A DNA stretch of 64,000 nt, taken from positions 24,165,636 to 24,229,635 of the forward strand of contig JACGWO010000002.1 in NCBI GenBank assembly GCA_034509735.1. Reading direction: 5' to 3'. The notes under the pieces were generated by a model that worked only from the letters and a program-made list of their open reading frames with translations, did not search any database and was not told the origin of the DNA. Below, one piece after another: positions 1-10,391 of this stretch. Positions within the stretch are counted from its first letter, which is position 1. The number at the start of each line of letters is the position of its first letter. The DNA is from Sesamum alatum (Eukaryota; Streptophyta; Magnoliopsida; Lamiales; Pedaliaceae). The position numbers and the translations under genes are program-made.

Positions 1-174
1 CCAATCTAACAAAATTAAGCATGCCAAAAGTCCATTCAATCCAAACAATTGAATCATCATATTATTCATATATTTATGTAATCTAACATGCCAATAAAGC
101 CATTTAAAAGAAAGTAGATCATGCCAAACACATAGATCTATGCCCCTTACATCGAACCGGGCTCTGATACCACT
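1..174 (-). mobile_element. Leader start of a Ty1/copia element running off the left edge
   Basis: This is the first stretch of the internal region of a minus-strand element whose 5' LTR lies to its right. The primer-binding site is at 160-172 and reads TGGTATCAGAGCC on the minus strand, two bases from the LTR; it matches the 3' end of plant initiator Met tRNA, and the following CGGTTCGAT resembles the T-arm of that tRNA. The sequence is nearly the same as the leader start of element B near 18785-18964. No coding sequence is present; the rest of the element lies outside the window. Confidence 0.85.
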
Positions 175-2413
175 TGAAGGACAAGCGGATCCGCCCGGGA
201 GCGCGAGCGGAAGCGAGAAAGCGAGAAATTGTGCGCAAATTTAAATCAAATTCAAAATACGCGAATTCCCAAAGGGGTGTACCCTTGGGTGCTCAACCGG
301 GCGTTCGATTTAGGATGTGTAAAATATTAAAACATATATTTAAGCCACATAGGGCATAGATATATAAATGAAATCAATCAAAGCGTAATAAACTGTTACC
401 TTTGATTGTTTAGCGTATGCTCCCGGCTACTTGCGTTGTTCCTTCTCCGGAATGCTCACGAAATCCAAACGTATGGATTCTCCAAAGGTGATCCACACCC
501 ACACGGAAGAAAAACACGTTCTTCTTGCTAGAAAAGAACGGGTTTTAGGAAGGAATCGGTTTAAGAGAAGAACACTATGAATTAGTGTTCTCTTAAACTT
601 ACTTTGTTCTTCTTCTTGATTCAAAATCAAGTGAAGAACACAAGTGTAAGAGAGGGAGGGAGCACGAAATTTTGAGAGAGAGGAGAGGATTTTTTGTCTT
701 CTCTTTTTCCTAGAAAAAGATGAATAATGAATCAATTATGCTAGGTGTTGTATATTCTAATATATATACATAATTAATGTGATTATTGGAATGTGTCTAG
801 GTTCATCCAAGGATGTCTAGATTCATTCTAATCAATCACCATCAATTCTTCAATCAAGCCTACCAAAATTTATGGTATGATCAAATCATACCAAAAGGGA
901 AGAGCTTGATTGGAGTTGATTTGTCTCTTTCCAAAAGAGACAAGTCAACATACCACCTAGCATGCAACATGGCTGATTTTGCTTCCTCCAAGGGAGCATG
1001 TCGGCTATGTTTAATTAAGGGAAGAAGTCCAACTTCTTCCTATTTCAAATTAGGAATTATTTCTCCTCTCGGGTATAATTTAACGGACAGGGTTTTATCG
1101 TAATCCAATTACGACGAACCCAATATTAAATCCAATTTAATGTCCACTTAAATTATTCCCGTTGATCTTTTAATCCAATTAAAAAGATCCAACGTCTCAA
1201 CATCTCAACTTTCCATAATTTAAGCGAAAATCCAATTCACCGATTAAATGAAAAGCCCGATACAATATCGGCCCGTCCATCCAATGGACTTTCCCTTAAG
1301 TAATCCAATTACTTATTTTATCCTTCGAGATTGACTCCAAGTCGATCTCTCAATCTCCTCGGTGATTTGTGTGTGACCCTTTAGGTTCACCCTCAGCTAG
1401 ACTTGGGCACGTGTCCCACAAGGGCCCGTTACCATGGGTGGCCGTCTAGCAACGGTCCATGGCACTAGAGACTAGGTGAATTGGCGTGAACATTTAGGCG
1501 CCGATTCCATACGGGTACGATCCTTCCGTCTACCGTCTCCCGGCCTTAGTCTAGGGTATGGAATTGGGCGTCGGTTCCCATCCTTGACTAGGCATCTATG
1601 CTTAATACTCGAGACCACATATGCTTCATTGCGTCGACACAGGGAACCATTCCCTGTTCGACCAACCACTGTGGCCACAGCTTCAAACAGCATGAACGTG
1701 TCTCCGAGTGCATAGGAGATACCTCTGTCACATACTGACAGGGGACGGATCCTCTTCTTGGAATCCACCGTCCTCGCTACACATTCTGACTGCACTGGAC
1801 AAGGCTTATAATGATCATCTTACAGAATGATCACCTCTCGCCAGATCCAAGATACAGCCGTCCTGTGTACGTGACTGTCATGATTCCTCAAGTCTGAGGA
1901 TTACTCCCGTACTATCGGAACCGGGAAAATCCAATCATACCGACCAAGCCTCCAAGGCTTCCATATGATGATCCCCGCGAGTCAGTCCAGTCGGCTCGAC
2001 CCCAGTCGACCAAACCCATCAAGATCGTGTAGGCGTCCCACGCCTGTCGCCGATGAAACACGACACTCATCCAATGAACACGACTCTTGACGCAAGTCTC
2101 AATAGGACTCTCGATGCCCTGTCTCGAGGTCCTCGACTTGGAACGTTTCAGACCCAACTCTTAATCAGTTGGTTTCATAACCACCATCCAATGCGTGGCC
2201 CAATTGCATGAGTTATTATCCATGGTCTGTGGGCTTTGTTGCGATATAAGTTAAACACCATTTTAACAAATGTAAGATGAGCGCAACAAAGAAGGTACCA
2301 TTGGTGACGAATATTCATCTTATTCATCACATAGTAATATTACATTTACATCAAGTTGTCAGATAGGTTACAAATCGCCAAACCTATTGGCTTTCTGGTC
2401 ACCTATTCTAACA
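175..2413 (-). repeat. 5' LTR (family 1) of the left-edge copia element
   Basis: A complete 2.24-kb LTR with TG...CA ends. On the minus strand it begins TGTTAGAATAGGTGACC and ends GATCCGCTTGTCCTTCA. It aligns along its length with the LTRs at 6029-8250, 18965-21010, 23628-25853 and 31566-33783. It has an AT-rich TATATATA stretch near 758-770, a pyrimidine-rich patch on the element's sense strand just beyond it, a chain of short inverted repeats centred on TGG, and the conserved core near 1425-1485. Small open frames on both strands are by-products of the LTR sequence. It is inserted in the leader of the next element, so the right flank (2414 on) belongs to that element. Confidence 0.9.
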
Positions 2414-3366
2414 CCCAAACAAGAGGCACGCTGGCCCCACCCGACAGAAATATAAACAAACACCATTCATTCATACATAAGGTTTAAGACTCTTGTGATC
2501 ATCCATGTTGATTCAATCAACACACATTGCACAATTATACCAAATAATCATGCTCAACATGGATATTCAAAATATCCTAGTGATGTCCAACATCACAAGG
2601 TACAAATATATAAATAATGCACAAGCTTCAAATTTTAAATTTATTAGACATCATACAATGCATCCAATACATGTACTAATCCCAAATTAATTAAGCAAAT
2701 TTATCTAAGGAAAAATCTAATACTTACAAAATCAAATATCCAAAATTAATTCACTTCTAGAAAATATGCATAAATTACCATAAAAATCCAATTTTTAGAA
2801 AATTTTGAAAATTGGCACAAAACGACCCAATCGTTGTGCACACTAGCCGGCTGCCCGTTTAGGGCACACGCAAGCAGCCCGCCTACGCGCAAGCTTCCTG
2901 TGCAGCGTTGGCCCGGCCAGCAGCGAGCCTGTGTGCAGCGCTCGCACGCGCAGACTGATGCCTAGTGTGCGGAGGCGCCCGCCTGCGTGCGGCGCGGTAT
3001 GAGCAGCCCCCCCTGCCAGCATGCACACTGGCTAGGCTGCGCGTAGGCATGAGCCCGCGCGTACCCGCCAGCCAGTGACCGACCAGCTGGGGCGGCAGCC
3101 AACCGCTGCCGTTGTTGTCCTTTTCTTTTTTCATTTCTCATTTCAGCATATTTGTATATATAAGACTGAAAATAAACATGCAATTTTCAAAAGATCCAAT
3201 CTATAAAATTGCACATGTGATGCCCATAAAATTCAAACAAATGAACAAGTACATTCATCTATATATTCATACACTCTAACATGCTCATTAAGCCGTAAAT
3301 ACAAGTAGACACATGCCAAGCACATAAATCTAGGCTCCTTACATCGAATCGGGCTCTGATACCACT
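2414..3366 (-). mobile_element. Leader fragment of a second minus-strand copia element
   Basis: This matches the 5' leader of elements A and B. At 2414-2450 it reads like A at about 26590-26630 (shared AAGAGGCACGC...GGCC block), and it holds the same AT-rich stretch and a GC-rich island at about 2835-3105. The primer-binding site is at 3352-3364, next to an LTR starting at 3367. The left-edge element was inserted here, so the rest of this copy should lie left of the window. No gene is present; frames in the GC-rich part are low-complexity. Confidence 0.8.
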
Positions 3367-3523
3367 TGAAGCGACAAGCGGATCCGCCCGGCAGCGCGAG
3401 CGGAAGCGTGAAGTAATAAAATTACGTAAATAAAAGCAATAATTACCAAATCCCAATGGGTGTATCCTTGGGTGCTCAATCGGGCGTTCGATGTAGGATT
3501 TGATAATGTAAAAATGCATATAT
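3367..3523 (-). repeat. Truncated LTR end (family 1)
   Basis: The last 157 bases of a minus-strand family-1-like LTR. It includes the ATCCGCTTGTCGCTTCA end and the block next to it that all copies share (hallmark GAACGCCCGATTGAGCACCC on the minus strand). It stops abruptly where a plus-strand LTR begins at 3524. The remainder of this LTR is not found to the right, so the junction is a deletion or rearrangement rather than a simple insertion. Confidence 0.8.
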
Positions 3524-5152
3524 TGTTAGAATAGGTGACCAGAAAGCGAATTGGATTGGCGATTTTGGGAACTATTCGTCAATCTTTATTACAACAATAT
3601 TATCCTGATGAATAGAGTAGTATTCATCACTGGCACTATGTTTGTTGTGCTTACTACTAACGTTGAAAGGCGTTTCAACGTCACAACAAATGCCCACAGA
3701 CATATTGAATAACCCATGTAGTTGGGCTGAACATATGATGGGGCCTATGAAACCAACTTCTGAGGGTTGGTCTGAAATGTTCCATGTCGAGGACCTCGAG
3801 ACTAGGCATCGAGTGTCCTATTGAGGACTTGCACTAAGTATTGTATTCACTGGGTGAAGGCCGAGTTTCATCGGCGACAGACGAAGGTCGTCTATGCAAT
3901 TTTAGTGGGTTAGTTGACAAGGTGGTCGACTGACTGAGTTGACTCGCGGGAATCGTTATATGAAAATCTTGGAGGATTGGTGGCTTATGAATTGCATTCC
4001 TAGTTCAGATAGTGCGGGATTAGTCCTTGGACTTGAGGAATCATGGCAGTCACGTGCATACAAAGACTGTATCTTGGATCTGGCCAGAGGTGATCATTCT
4101 GTAAGATGGTCATTATGAGCCTTGTCCAGTGCAGTTGGAGTATGTGGCGAGAATGGTGTATTCCAAGATAGGATCTCTCCCATATCAGTATATGACGGTG
4201 ATGTCTCCTATGCGCTCTGAGATGGTTTAGACTCTGAAAGTCTATGGTCATAGTAATTGATTGAGTAGGAAATGATTTCCTACGTCAATCGATAGAGCAA
4301 ACGCATCTCGGGTATGAAGTATAGTTGCCTAGTCAAGCAAGGGAACCGACGCCCAATTCCATACCCTAGACTAAGGCTGGGTGACGATCAACAGTACGAC
4401 CGTACCTTACAGAATCAACACCTAAATGTTCATGCCAACATTCACCTAGTCTCTAGTGACATGGACTGTTGCTAGACGGCCACCATGGTGACGGGCTCCT
4501 GTTGGACACGAGCCCAAGTCTAGCTGAGGGTGAACCTAAAGGATCACACACAAATCACCGAGGAGGTGAAGGAATTGGCTTGGAGTCAATTTCAGAGGAT
4601 GATAAGTAATTGGATTACTTATAGGATTGTTCATTGGATGGACGGGCCAATACTGTATCGGGCCCTTGTTTTATTCGTAAATGGGATTTATCGATTAAGT
4701 AGAGAATCGAAGCTTGGATCTTTTAATTGGATTAAAAGATTAATGGGAATTATTTAATTGCACCATCAATTAAAAAGGATTTAATTCTTGGGCTTATTGT
4801 AATTGGATTACAATAAAATCCAGTCCATTAAATCTTGGCCCAAGAGAGGTGTTAATTCCACTTTTGAAATTAGAAGAAGTTGGAATTCTTCTGAAACGGG
4901 ATGGTCCAGAATTACTTCTTTTGGAAGTACTAAAATTGGCCATGAAGGCCTTTGATGACAAGTTGACTTGTCTCTTTTGGAAAGAGACAAATCAATTCCA
5001 ATCAAGCCTCTTTCACTCTGTATGATTAAATCATATCTTATGAAATGGTAGGCTTGATTGATGATTAATGGGGATTGATTGGAATGTATCATCAAAGACA
5101 AGAGTTCTATTGTTCATCTTTTTCTAGGAAAAAGATGAACACTCTCTACATA

Positions 5153-5189
<37 letters not shown>

Positions 5190-5531
5190 TCTCTCCATTC
5201 TCTAAATCCTTTTTGTTGCTTCATTGATCTAGGATCAATTGAAGAACAAAGTAAGATCAAGAAGGAATATAAGTTAATAGTGGAATCCCTTCTTCGATTT
5301 CATCCTCTAGATCCATTTTTCTGTAGCAAGAAAAACGAGATCTCTCCCGGTGTGGTGTGGACAACTTTAGAGGGTCTCTAAGTTGGGACCTCACGTGGAT
5401 GAAGTCGGGAGGAATCAACGCGTGTAGCTGATCGAAATAAAAAAATTGAGAAAGGTATTCCGATTTATATTTTTTGCTCTCGATTTTTTCTTTATTCTAT
5501 AGCTACAAATGCTTGTTTATTTTATATGTTT
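3524..5531 (+). repeat. Copia LTR fragment (divergent family 2)
   Basis: It starts TGTTAGAATAGGTGACCAG like the other LTRs but diverges soon after, most resembling the solo LTR at 10392-12607 in its first 100 bases. It carries the shared core (about 4434-4500), the AGCTGAGGGTGAACC block, TGG-centred inverted repeats (for example TAAGTAAT/ATTACTTA around TGG at 4604-4622) and a long CT tract. The 3' terminal part, with the CCGCTTGTCCTTCA end and primer-binding site, is missing; near 5531 the sequence switches to gypsy LTR. The exact breakpoint is good to about 10 bases. Confidence 0.75.
5153..5196. repeat. (CT)n microsatellite in an LTR
   Basis: A CT dinucleotide run broken once by CTGT. It sits where other family members have a CT-rich patch downstream of the LTR TATA motif, so it is an expansion of an existing pyrimidine tract. 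Confidence 0.9.
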
Positions 5532-6028
5532 ATATTGTGAATCGAGATAAAGAGATGGCTTACCTAACTGGGGGACATACTGCAATGGCTTATGATGATA
5601 TGATTAATGACGAGCTGTGTGCTGTCATTGATCAAGGGAGATGGTGTAACATATCATACGAGCTGTGTGCTGTGTGATATGATAGATGACGGGATATCAT
5701 ACGAGCTGTGTGCTGTGTGGTATCAGTGATGATGGGGTATCATACGAGCTGTGTCTGTGTGGTACCGAGAAAAAAAATAGAGATATTATGATTGAGGGGA
5801 TGATATCCGGCATAGACCACTGAGTGATGTACTCCAGCATGGGTAAGCAGGGCCCTAAGAAAATAAACAATATTGTCGAGTATTATGAGTAGATTGATAT
5901 ATGATTGTTCGTATATGTTATTTCTTATATTTGTTGTAATTGCATTATATTCATTTTATTGTGTATGTGTGCGTATATATATATATATAAGTCGATTAAC
6001 TATACTTATTGAGAAGGCAGCTCATTCT
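5532..6028 (+). repeat. Ty3/gypsy LTR fragment with minisatellite
   Basis: This aligns with 37012-37505 inside the gypsy LTR 35638-37777 (shared ATTGTGAATCGA, GGCTTACCTAACTGGGGGAC, GGGCCCTAAGAAAATAAA). It ends at the CTCATTC block, where element C is inserted. It is probably the surviving part of the 5' LTR of the gypsy element whose pol starts again at 21011. It contains about three copies of a 40-45-bp unit built around ACGAGCTGTGTGCTGTGTG. Confidence 0.8.
5600..5765 (+). repeat. Minisatellite in gypsy LTR
   Basis: Three to four imperfect tandem units of about 43 bases, each with TATCATACGAGCTGTGTGCT followed by GTGTGATATGA or a variant. Related arrays occur at 33793-33920 and 37090-37235, so the array is a property of this gypsy LTR family and not a local event. 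Confidence 0.8.
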
Positions 6029-8250
6029 TGTTAGAATAGGTGACCAGAAAGCCAATAGGTTTGGCAATTTGTAAACTATTATACAACTCGATGTAAATGT
6101 AATATTATTATGTGATGAACAAGATGAGTGTTCTTCACCAATGGTACATTCTTTGTTGCGCTCATCTTACATTTGTTAAAACGGTGTTTGACTTATATCG
6201 CAACAAAGCCCACAGACCATGGATAACAACTAGTGCAGTTGGGCCATGCATTGGATGGTGGTCATGAAACCAACTGACTAAGAGTTGGGTTTGAAACGTT
6301 CCAAGTCGAGGACCTCGAGACAGGGCATTGCGAGTCCTATTGAGACTTGCGTCAAGAGTCGTGTTCATTGGATGAGTGCCGTGTTTCATCAGCGACAGGC
6401 GTGGGACGGCTACACGATCTAGATGGGTTGGTCGACTGGGGTCGAGCCAACTGGACTGACTCGCAGGGATCATCATATGAAAACCTTGGAGGCTTGGTCG
6501 GTATGATTGGTTTTCCCCACATCCGATAGTACGGGAGTAATCCTCAGACTTGTGGAATCATGGCAGTCGCGTGCACAGGATGGCTGTATCTTGGATCTGG
6601 CGAGAGGTGATCATTCTGTAAGATGATCATCATAAGCCTTGTCCAGTGCAGTCGGAATGTGTAGCAAGGATGGTGGATTCCAAGAAGAGGATCCGTCCCC
6701 TGTCAATATGTGACAGAGGTATCTCCTATGCACTCGGAGACACGTTCATGCTGTTTAAAGCTGTGGCCACAGTGGTTGGTCGAACAGGGAATGGTTTCCT
6801 GTGCCGACGCAATAAAACATACGTGGTCTCGAGTATTAAGCATAGATGCCTAGTCAAGGATGGAAATCGACGCCCAATTCCATACCCTAGACTGAGGCCG
6901 GGAGACGATAGACGGAAGGATAGTACCGTACGGAATCGGCGCCTAAATGTTCACGCCAATTCACCTAGTCTCTAGTGCCATGGACCGTTGCTAGATGGCC
7001 ACCTATGGTAACGGGCCCTTGTGGGACACAGGCCCAACTCTAGCTGAGGGTGAACCTAAAGGGTCACACACAAATCACCGAGGAGGTTAAGAGATTGACT
7101 CGGAGTTAATCTCGAAGGATAAATAAGTAATTAGATTACTTAAGAGAAAGTCCATTGGATGGACGGGCCGATATTGTATCGGGCCTTCGTTTAATTGGTA
7201 AATTGAATTTTCGATTAAATATGGAAAGTTGAGACGTTGGATCTTTTAATTGTATTAAAAGATCAACGGGAATAATTTAAATGGACATTAAATTGGATTT
7301 AATGTTGGGTTCCTCGTAATTGGATTACGATAAAACCCGGTCCGTTAAATGTAACCCCAGAGGAGAAATAATTCCTATTTTGGAATAGGAAGAAGTTGGA
7401 CTTCTTCCCTTAATTGGACATGGCTGAAATGCTTCCTTGGAGGAAGAAAAATCAGCCATGTTTCGTGCTAGGTGGTATGTTGACTTATCTCTTTTGGAAA
7501 GAGACAAATCAACTCCAATCAAGCTTTTCCCTTTTGGTATGATATGATCATACCATAAATTTTGGTAGGCTTGATTGAAGAATTGATGGTGATTGATTGG
7601 AATGAATCTAGACATCCGTGGATGAACCTAGACACATTCCAATAATCACATTAATTATGTATATATATAAAATATACAACACCAAGCATAAGTGATTCAT
7701 TATTCATCTTTTTCTGGAAAAAAAAAAAGATAAAAATCGGATCTCCTCTCCCTCTCTAACTCTCAGTTTTTCATTCCCCTTCTCTACTAGTATTCTTCAC
7801 TTGATTTTGAATTAAGAAGAAGAACAAAGTAGGTTTAAGAGTACACTAATCCATAGTGTTCTTCTCTTAAACCGATTCCTTCGTAAACCCATTTTCTTCT
7901 AGCAAGGAGAACGTGTGTTTCTTCCGGTGTGGTGTGGATCACCTTTGGAGAATTCGGACGTTTGGATTTCGTGAGCATTCCGGAGAAGGAACAACGCAAG
8001 TAGCCGGGAGCATACGTTAAACAATCAAAGGTAACGGTTTTATTACGCTTTGGTTGATTTAATATTTATCTAAGCCCTATGTGTTTAAATATGCGTTTCC
8101 AATATTTACACATCCTACATCGAACGCCCGGTTGAACACCCAAGGGTACACCTCTTGGGATTCGTTTATTTAAATTAGATTTAAATTTACGCGCTATTTC
8201 TCGCTTTCTCGCTTCCGCTCGCGCTCCCGGGCGGATCCGCTTGTCCTTCA
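6029..8250 (+). repeat. 5' LTR of element C (family 1)
   Basis: A 2.22-kb LTR running from TGTTAGAATAGG to GCTTGTCCTTCA, collinear with the LTRs of element A. It has a TATATATATAA promoter-like motif near 7658-7668, a CT-rich patch after it, and the TGG-centred inverted-repeat chain at about 7090-7600. It is followed by AG and then the primer-binding site. Confidence 0.92.
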
Positions 8251-8252
8251 AG

Positions 8253-8265
8253 TGGTATCAATGTC
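8253..8265 (+). other. Degenerate primer-binding site of element C
   Basis: Reads TGGTATCAATGTC, where A and most other copies have TGGTATCAGAGCC. The first eight bases still match initiator Met tRNA, and the T-arm-like CGGTTCGATGTAAGG that follows is kept. Changes in the middle of the site are expected to weaken priming. Confidence 0.8.
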
Positions 8266-9583
8266 CGGTTCGATGTAAGGGGCATAGATCTATGTGCTTC
8301 GCATGATCTACTTGCTTTTATTGCTTTATTGGCATGTTAGATTATATAAATGTATGAATAATATGATGATTCAATTGTTTGAATTTGATGGACTTTGGCA
8401 TGCTTATTTTTATTAGATTGGATCTAAAATTGCATGCTTATTTTCAGAAAAATTGTTACTATTATTGTGTTGAAAAAGAAGTTGAAAAAAAAAAACTTGG
8501 GATCGGACGGCAGCGGCCACACGCAAGCGGGCGCCTGCGCGCGGATGTTGCGCCCCCTGCGGGTGCGCACGCTGTGCGCGGATGCAGCGCCACCTGCGGG
8601 TGCGCGCGGGTGGCCGGCAAGCACAACGGCTGGGCCGTTTTGTGCCGTTTTTCGACGTTTTTCGGAAAATTTGATTTTCTGTATTTTCTGCACAATATTC
8701 TGAAAATATGTTAATTTTGCATTTTTGATTTTGGAATAATTGGATTATTCCTTGAATTAAATTTGCTTAATTAATTTGGGATTAATACATGCATTGGATG
8801 CATTGTTTAAAATGTCCATTAAATTTGAAATTTGAATTTTGCATATTATTTGTATGTTTATGCTTTTGTGATGTTGGACATCACTTGGGTATTTGGAATA
8901 TCCATTAGAATTTATGCATGATTATTTGGAATAACTGTGTTATGTGAGTTGATGGAATCAACATGGGATGATCACAAGAGCCCTAGACCTTATGTATGGA
9001 TGAACATATGATCATTTATTTTCTCTTGGGTGGGGCCTGTGTGCCTCTTGTTTTTGGGACTATCATCTCCCGTATTTTCAGCCACATGATGTTAAGGCTT
9101 GTTTTCATTGTTACCAATGTATTACTTTCAGTTGTAATGAGAGTAGATAGGATTGGTGAGGTTTTAATTTTAACAAGCATTTGGAGTCGGAGACCCCAAG
9201 GAGGAGCATCAAGGCGTGAAACAAGAAGAACTACAAGGCCCATTGGAATGACGATGGGTATATTATTATTGTAATAATTTAGGACCACCCTAGACTGACC
9301 ATAGACTCACTACGGGCTCAGTGGGTCACATAGGTTGGGCTTGTGATAATCCTAACAGGGGTATGCTATGGTTTTTGCATGCGGCGTATTTATTTATCGC
9401 TTTAAATATTGGATGTTTATGCATGCTAAAACACCATAATGTGATGAGGTCTCAGTCACAAACAAACTCTCATTTGGTTGGACCAAATTAAATATTAGGC
9501 CCAGAACGGACTTGGATCAAAATGGTATTTTGATTTGTCCGAGCCTTCCATCCACAGCAATATGGTGAGGAAGCTACCACTAA

Positions 9584-9617
9584 CCAAGTGTGCTCTCACG
9601 AGTCGTGGCACACTTGG
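9584..9617 (+). other. Palindrome-loop hairpin in leader of C (candidate dimerisation signal)
   Basis: Perfect 9-bp stem CCAAGTGTG / CACACTTGG around a 16-base loop containing CACGAGTCGTG. A second hairpin follows at 9673-9699 (stem CTGTC/GACAG) with the same palindrome in its loop. The arrangement is the same as in A, B, H, M and X. Confidence 0.65.
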
Positions 9618-9992
9618 ACTAGGGGAAAGCTGCACCATTGTTGTGAACAAAAAGACTGCGCTCGTTGTTTTCCTGTCTCACGAGTCGTGGGGGCGACAGT
9701 TCGAGGCATGATTTGGTTGATGGGTCGGGCCCAACACTGAGTAGCATGGTTCTCTTGGAGTCCTGAAACCATGTGAATAGGTGAGGCAAAATATCTTGGG
9801 AATCTCATTGGATGAGAATGATATTGGATATCTCCCACGAGGTCTTCTTCATGTGAATCGTAAAAGCGGGGCATGGAGATTACGCTTGTGGATCCCAAGC
9901 CCACTAGGAAATGGTTTCCAAAACTCCGCTTGAGAGTGGCGAACTTTCGTAAATAGTGGGAGGGTTAAAGACTAAAAGACCAAGTCTTCAAC

Positions 9993-10391
9993 TTGAACAA
10001 TAATATTACCATCATCTGCAATGATTTGCAGGCACTGCAAAGAAGCAGAAGGCTAACCAAGGATGAGATGATCCTGAGGCTAGGCGATGGCAAGGCCGTT
10101 GCTGCGGAGGCCGTAGGATCACTAGAGTTAGCCTTTAGTAGTCATGTTAGGATTGTACTGAACGACTGTTTCTATGTACCTAGCATGATTAAAAACATTG
10201 TTTCCATCCCGGTCCTAGATAAAGAGGGATATGAATTTACCATCAACAAAAAAGGTTTTTTCATTAGTAAAGATGGTATTTCTCATCTGCTTGGTACATT
10301 GATCAACGGTCTGTACATACTTGAATAGTCTAATTGGATTATGATTGCAGAACACAAATGAAAACGCGATGATCATAATAACGCACAGATG
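9993..10391 (+). pseudogene. Element C pol remnant: protease to pre-integrase region
   Basis: The frame reads CNDLQALQRSRRLTKDEMI and continues with the region between protease and pre-integrase, as in A at 28570-28960. Gag, the zinc knuckle and the protease active site are missing: the leader reads ...ACCATCATCTGC and runs straight into AATGATTTGCAGG, so about 1 kb present in A (between 27600 and 28570) has been lost at a shared CATCTGC. A stop interrupts the frame at 10326 (ILQQ in other copies, ILE-stop here). The solo LTR inserted at 10392 breaks it just before the HARLGH zinc-binding motif. It is not functional. Confidence 0.85.

Larger units (their letters stand above)
8251..9992 (+). 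other. Leader of element C (non-coding)
   Basis: A 1.7-kb non-coding leader. It holds a GC-rich island (about 8505-8635), an AT-rich stretch rich in short inverted repeats (for example GTGATGT/ACATCAC around TGG near 8867-8883), and the two palindrome-loop hairpins near 9584-9699. The TATAAATAG motif found in A is damaged here (CGTAAATAG near 9948). Open frames are not conserved between copies. Confidence 0.75.

Noticed and set aside
160..172. tRNA-like sequence at the primer-binding sites
   Set aside because: Only the acceptor end and part of the T-arm are matched, as complement; there is no tRNA gene fold. They are priming sites.
813..1103. A 96-codon frame (MSRFILINHHQFFNQAYQNL...) recurring antisense in LTRs (also 4808-5101, 7325-7615, 19595-19885)
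   Set aside because: It lies antisense to the elements in the inverted-repeat region of the LTR. Many codons come from the dyads themselves. No domain is recognisable, and recurrence follows from LTR copy number.
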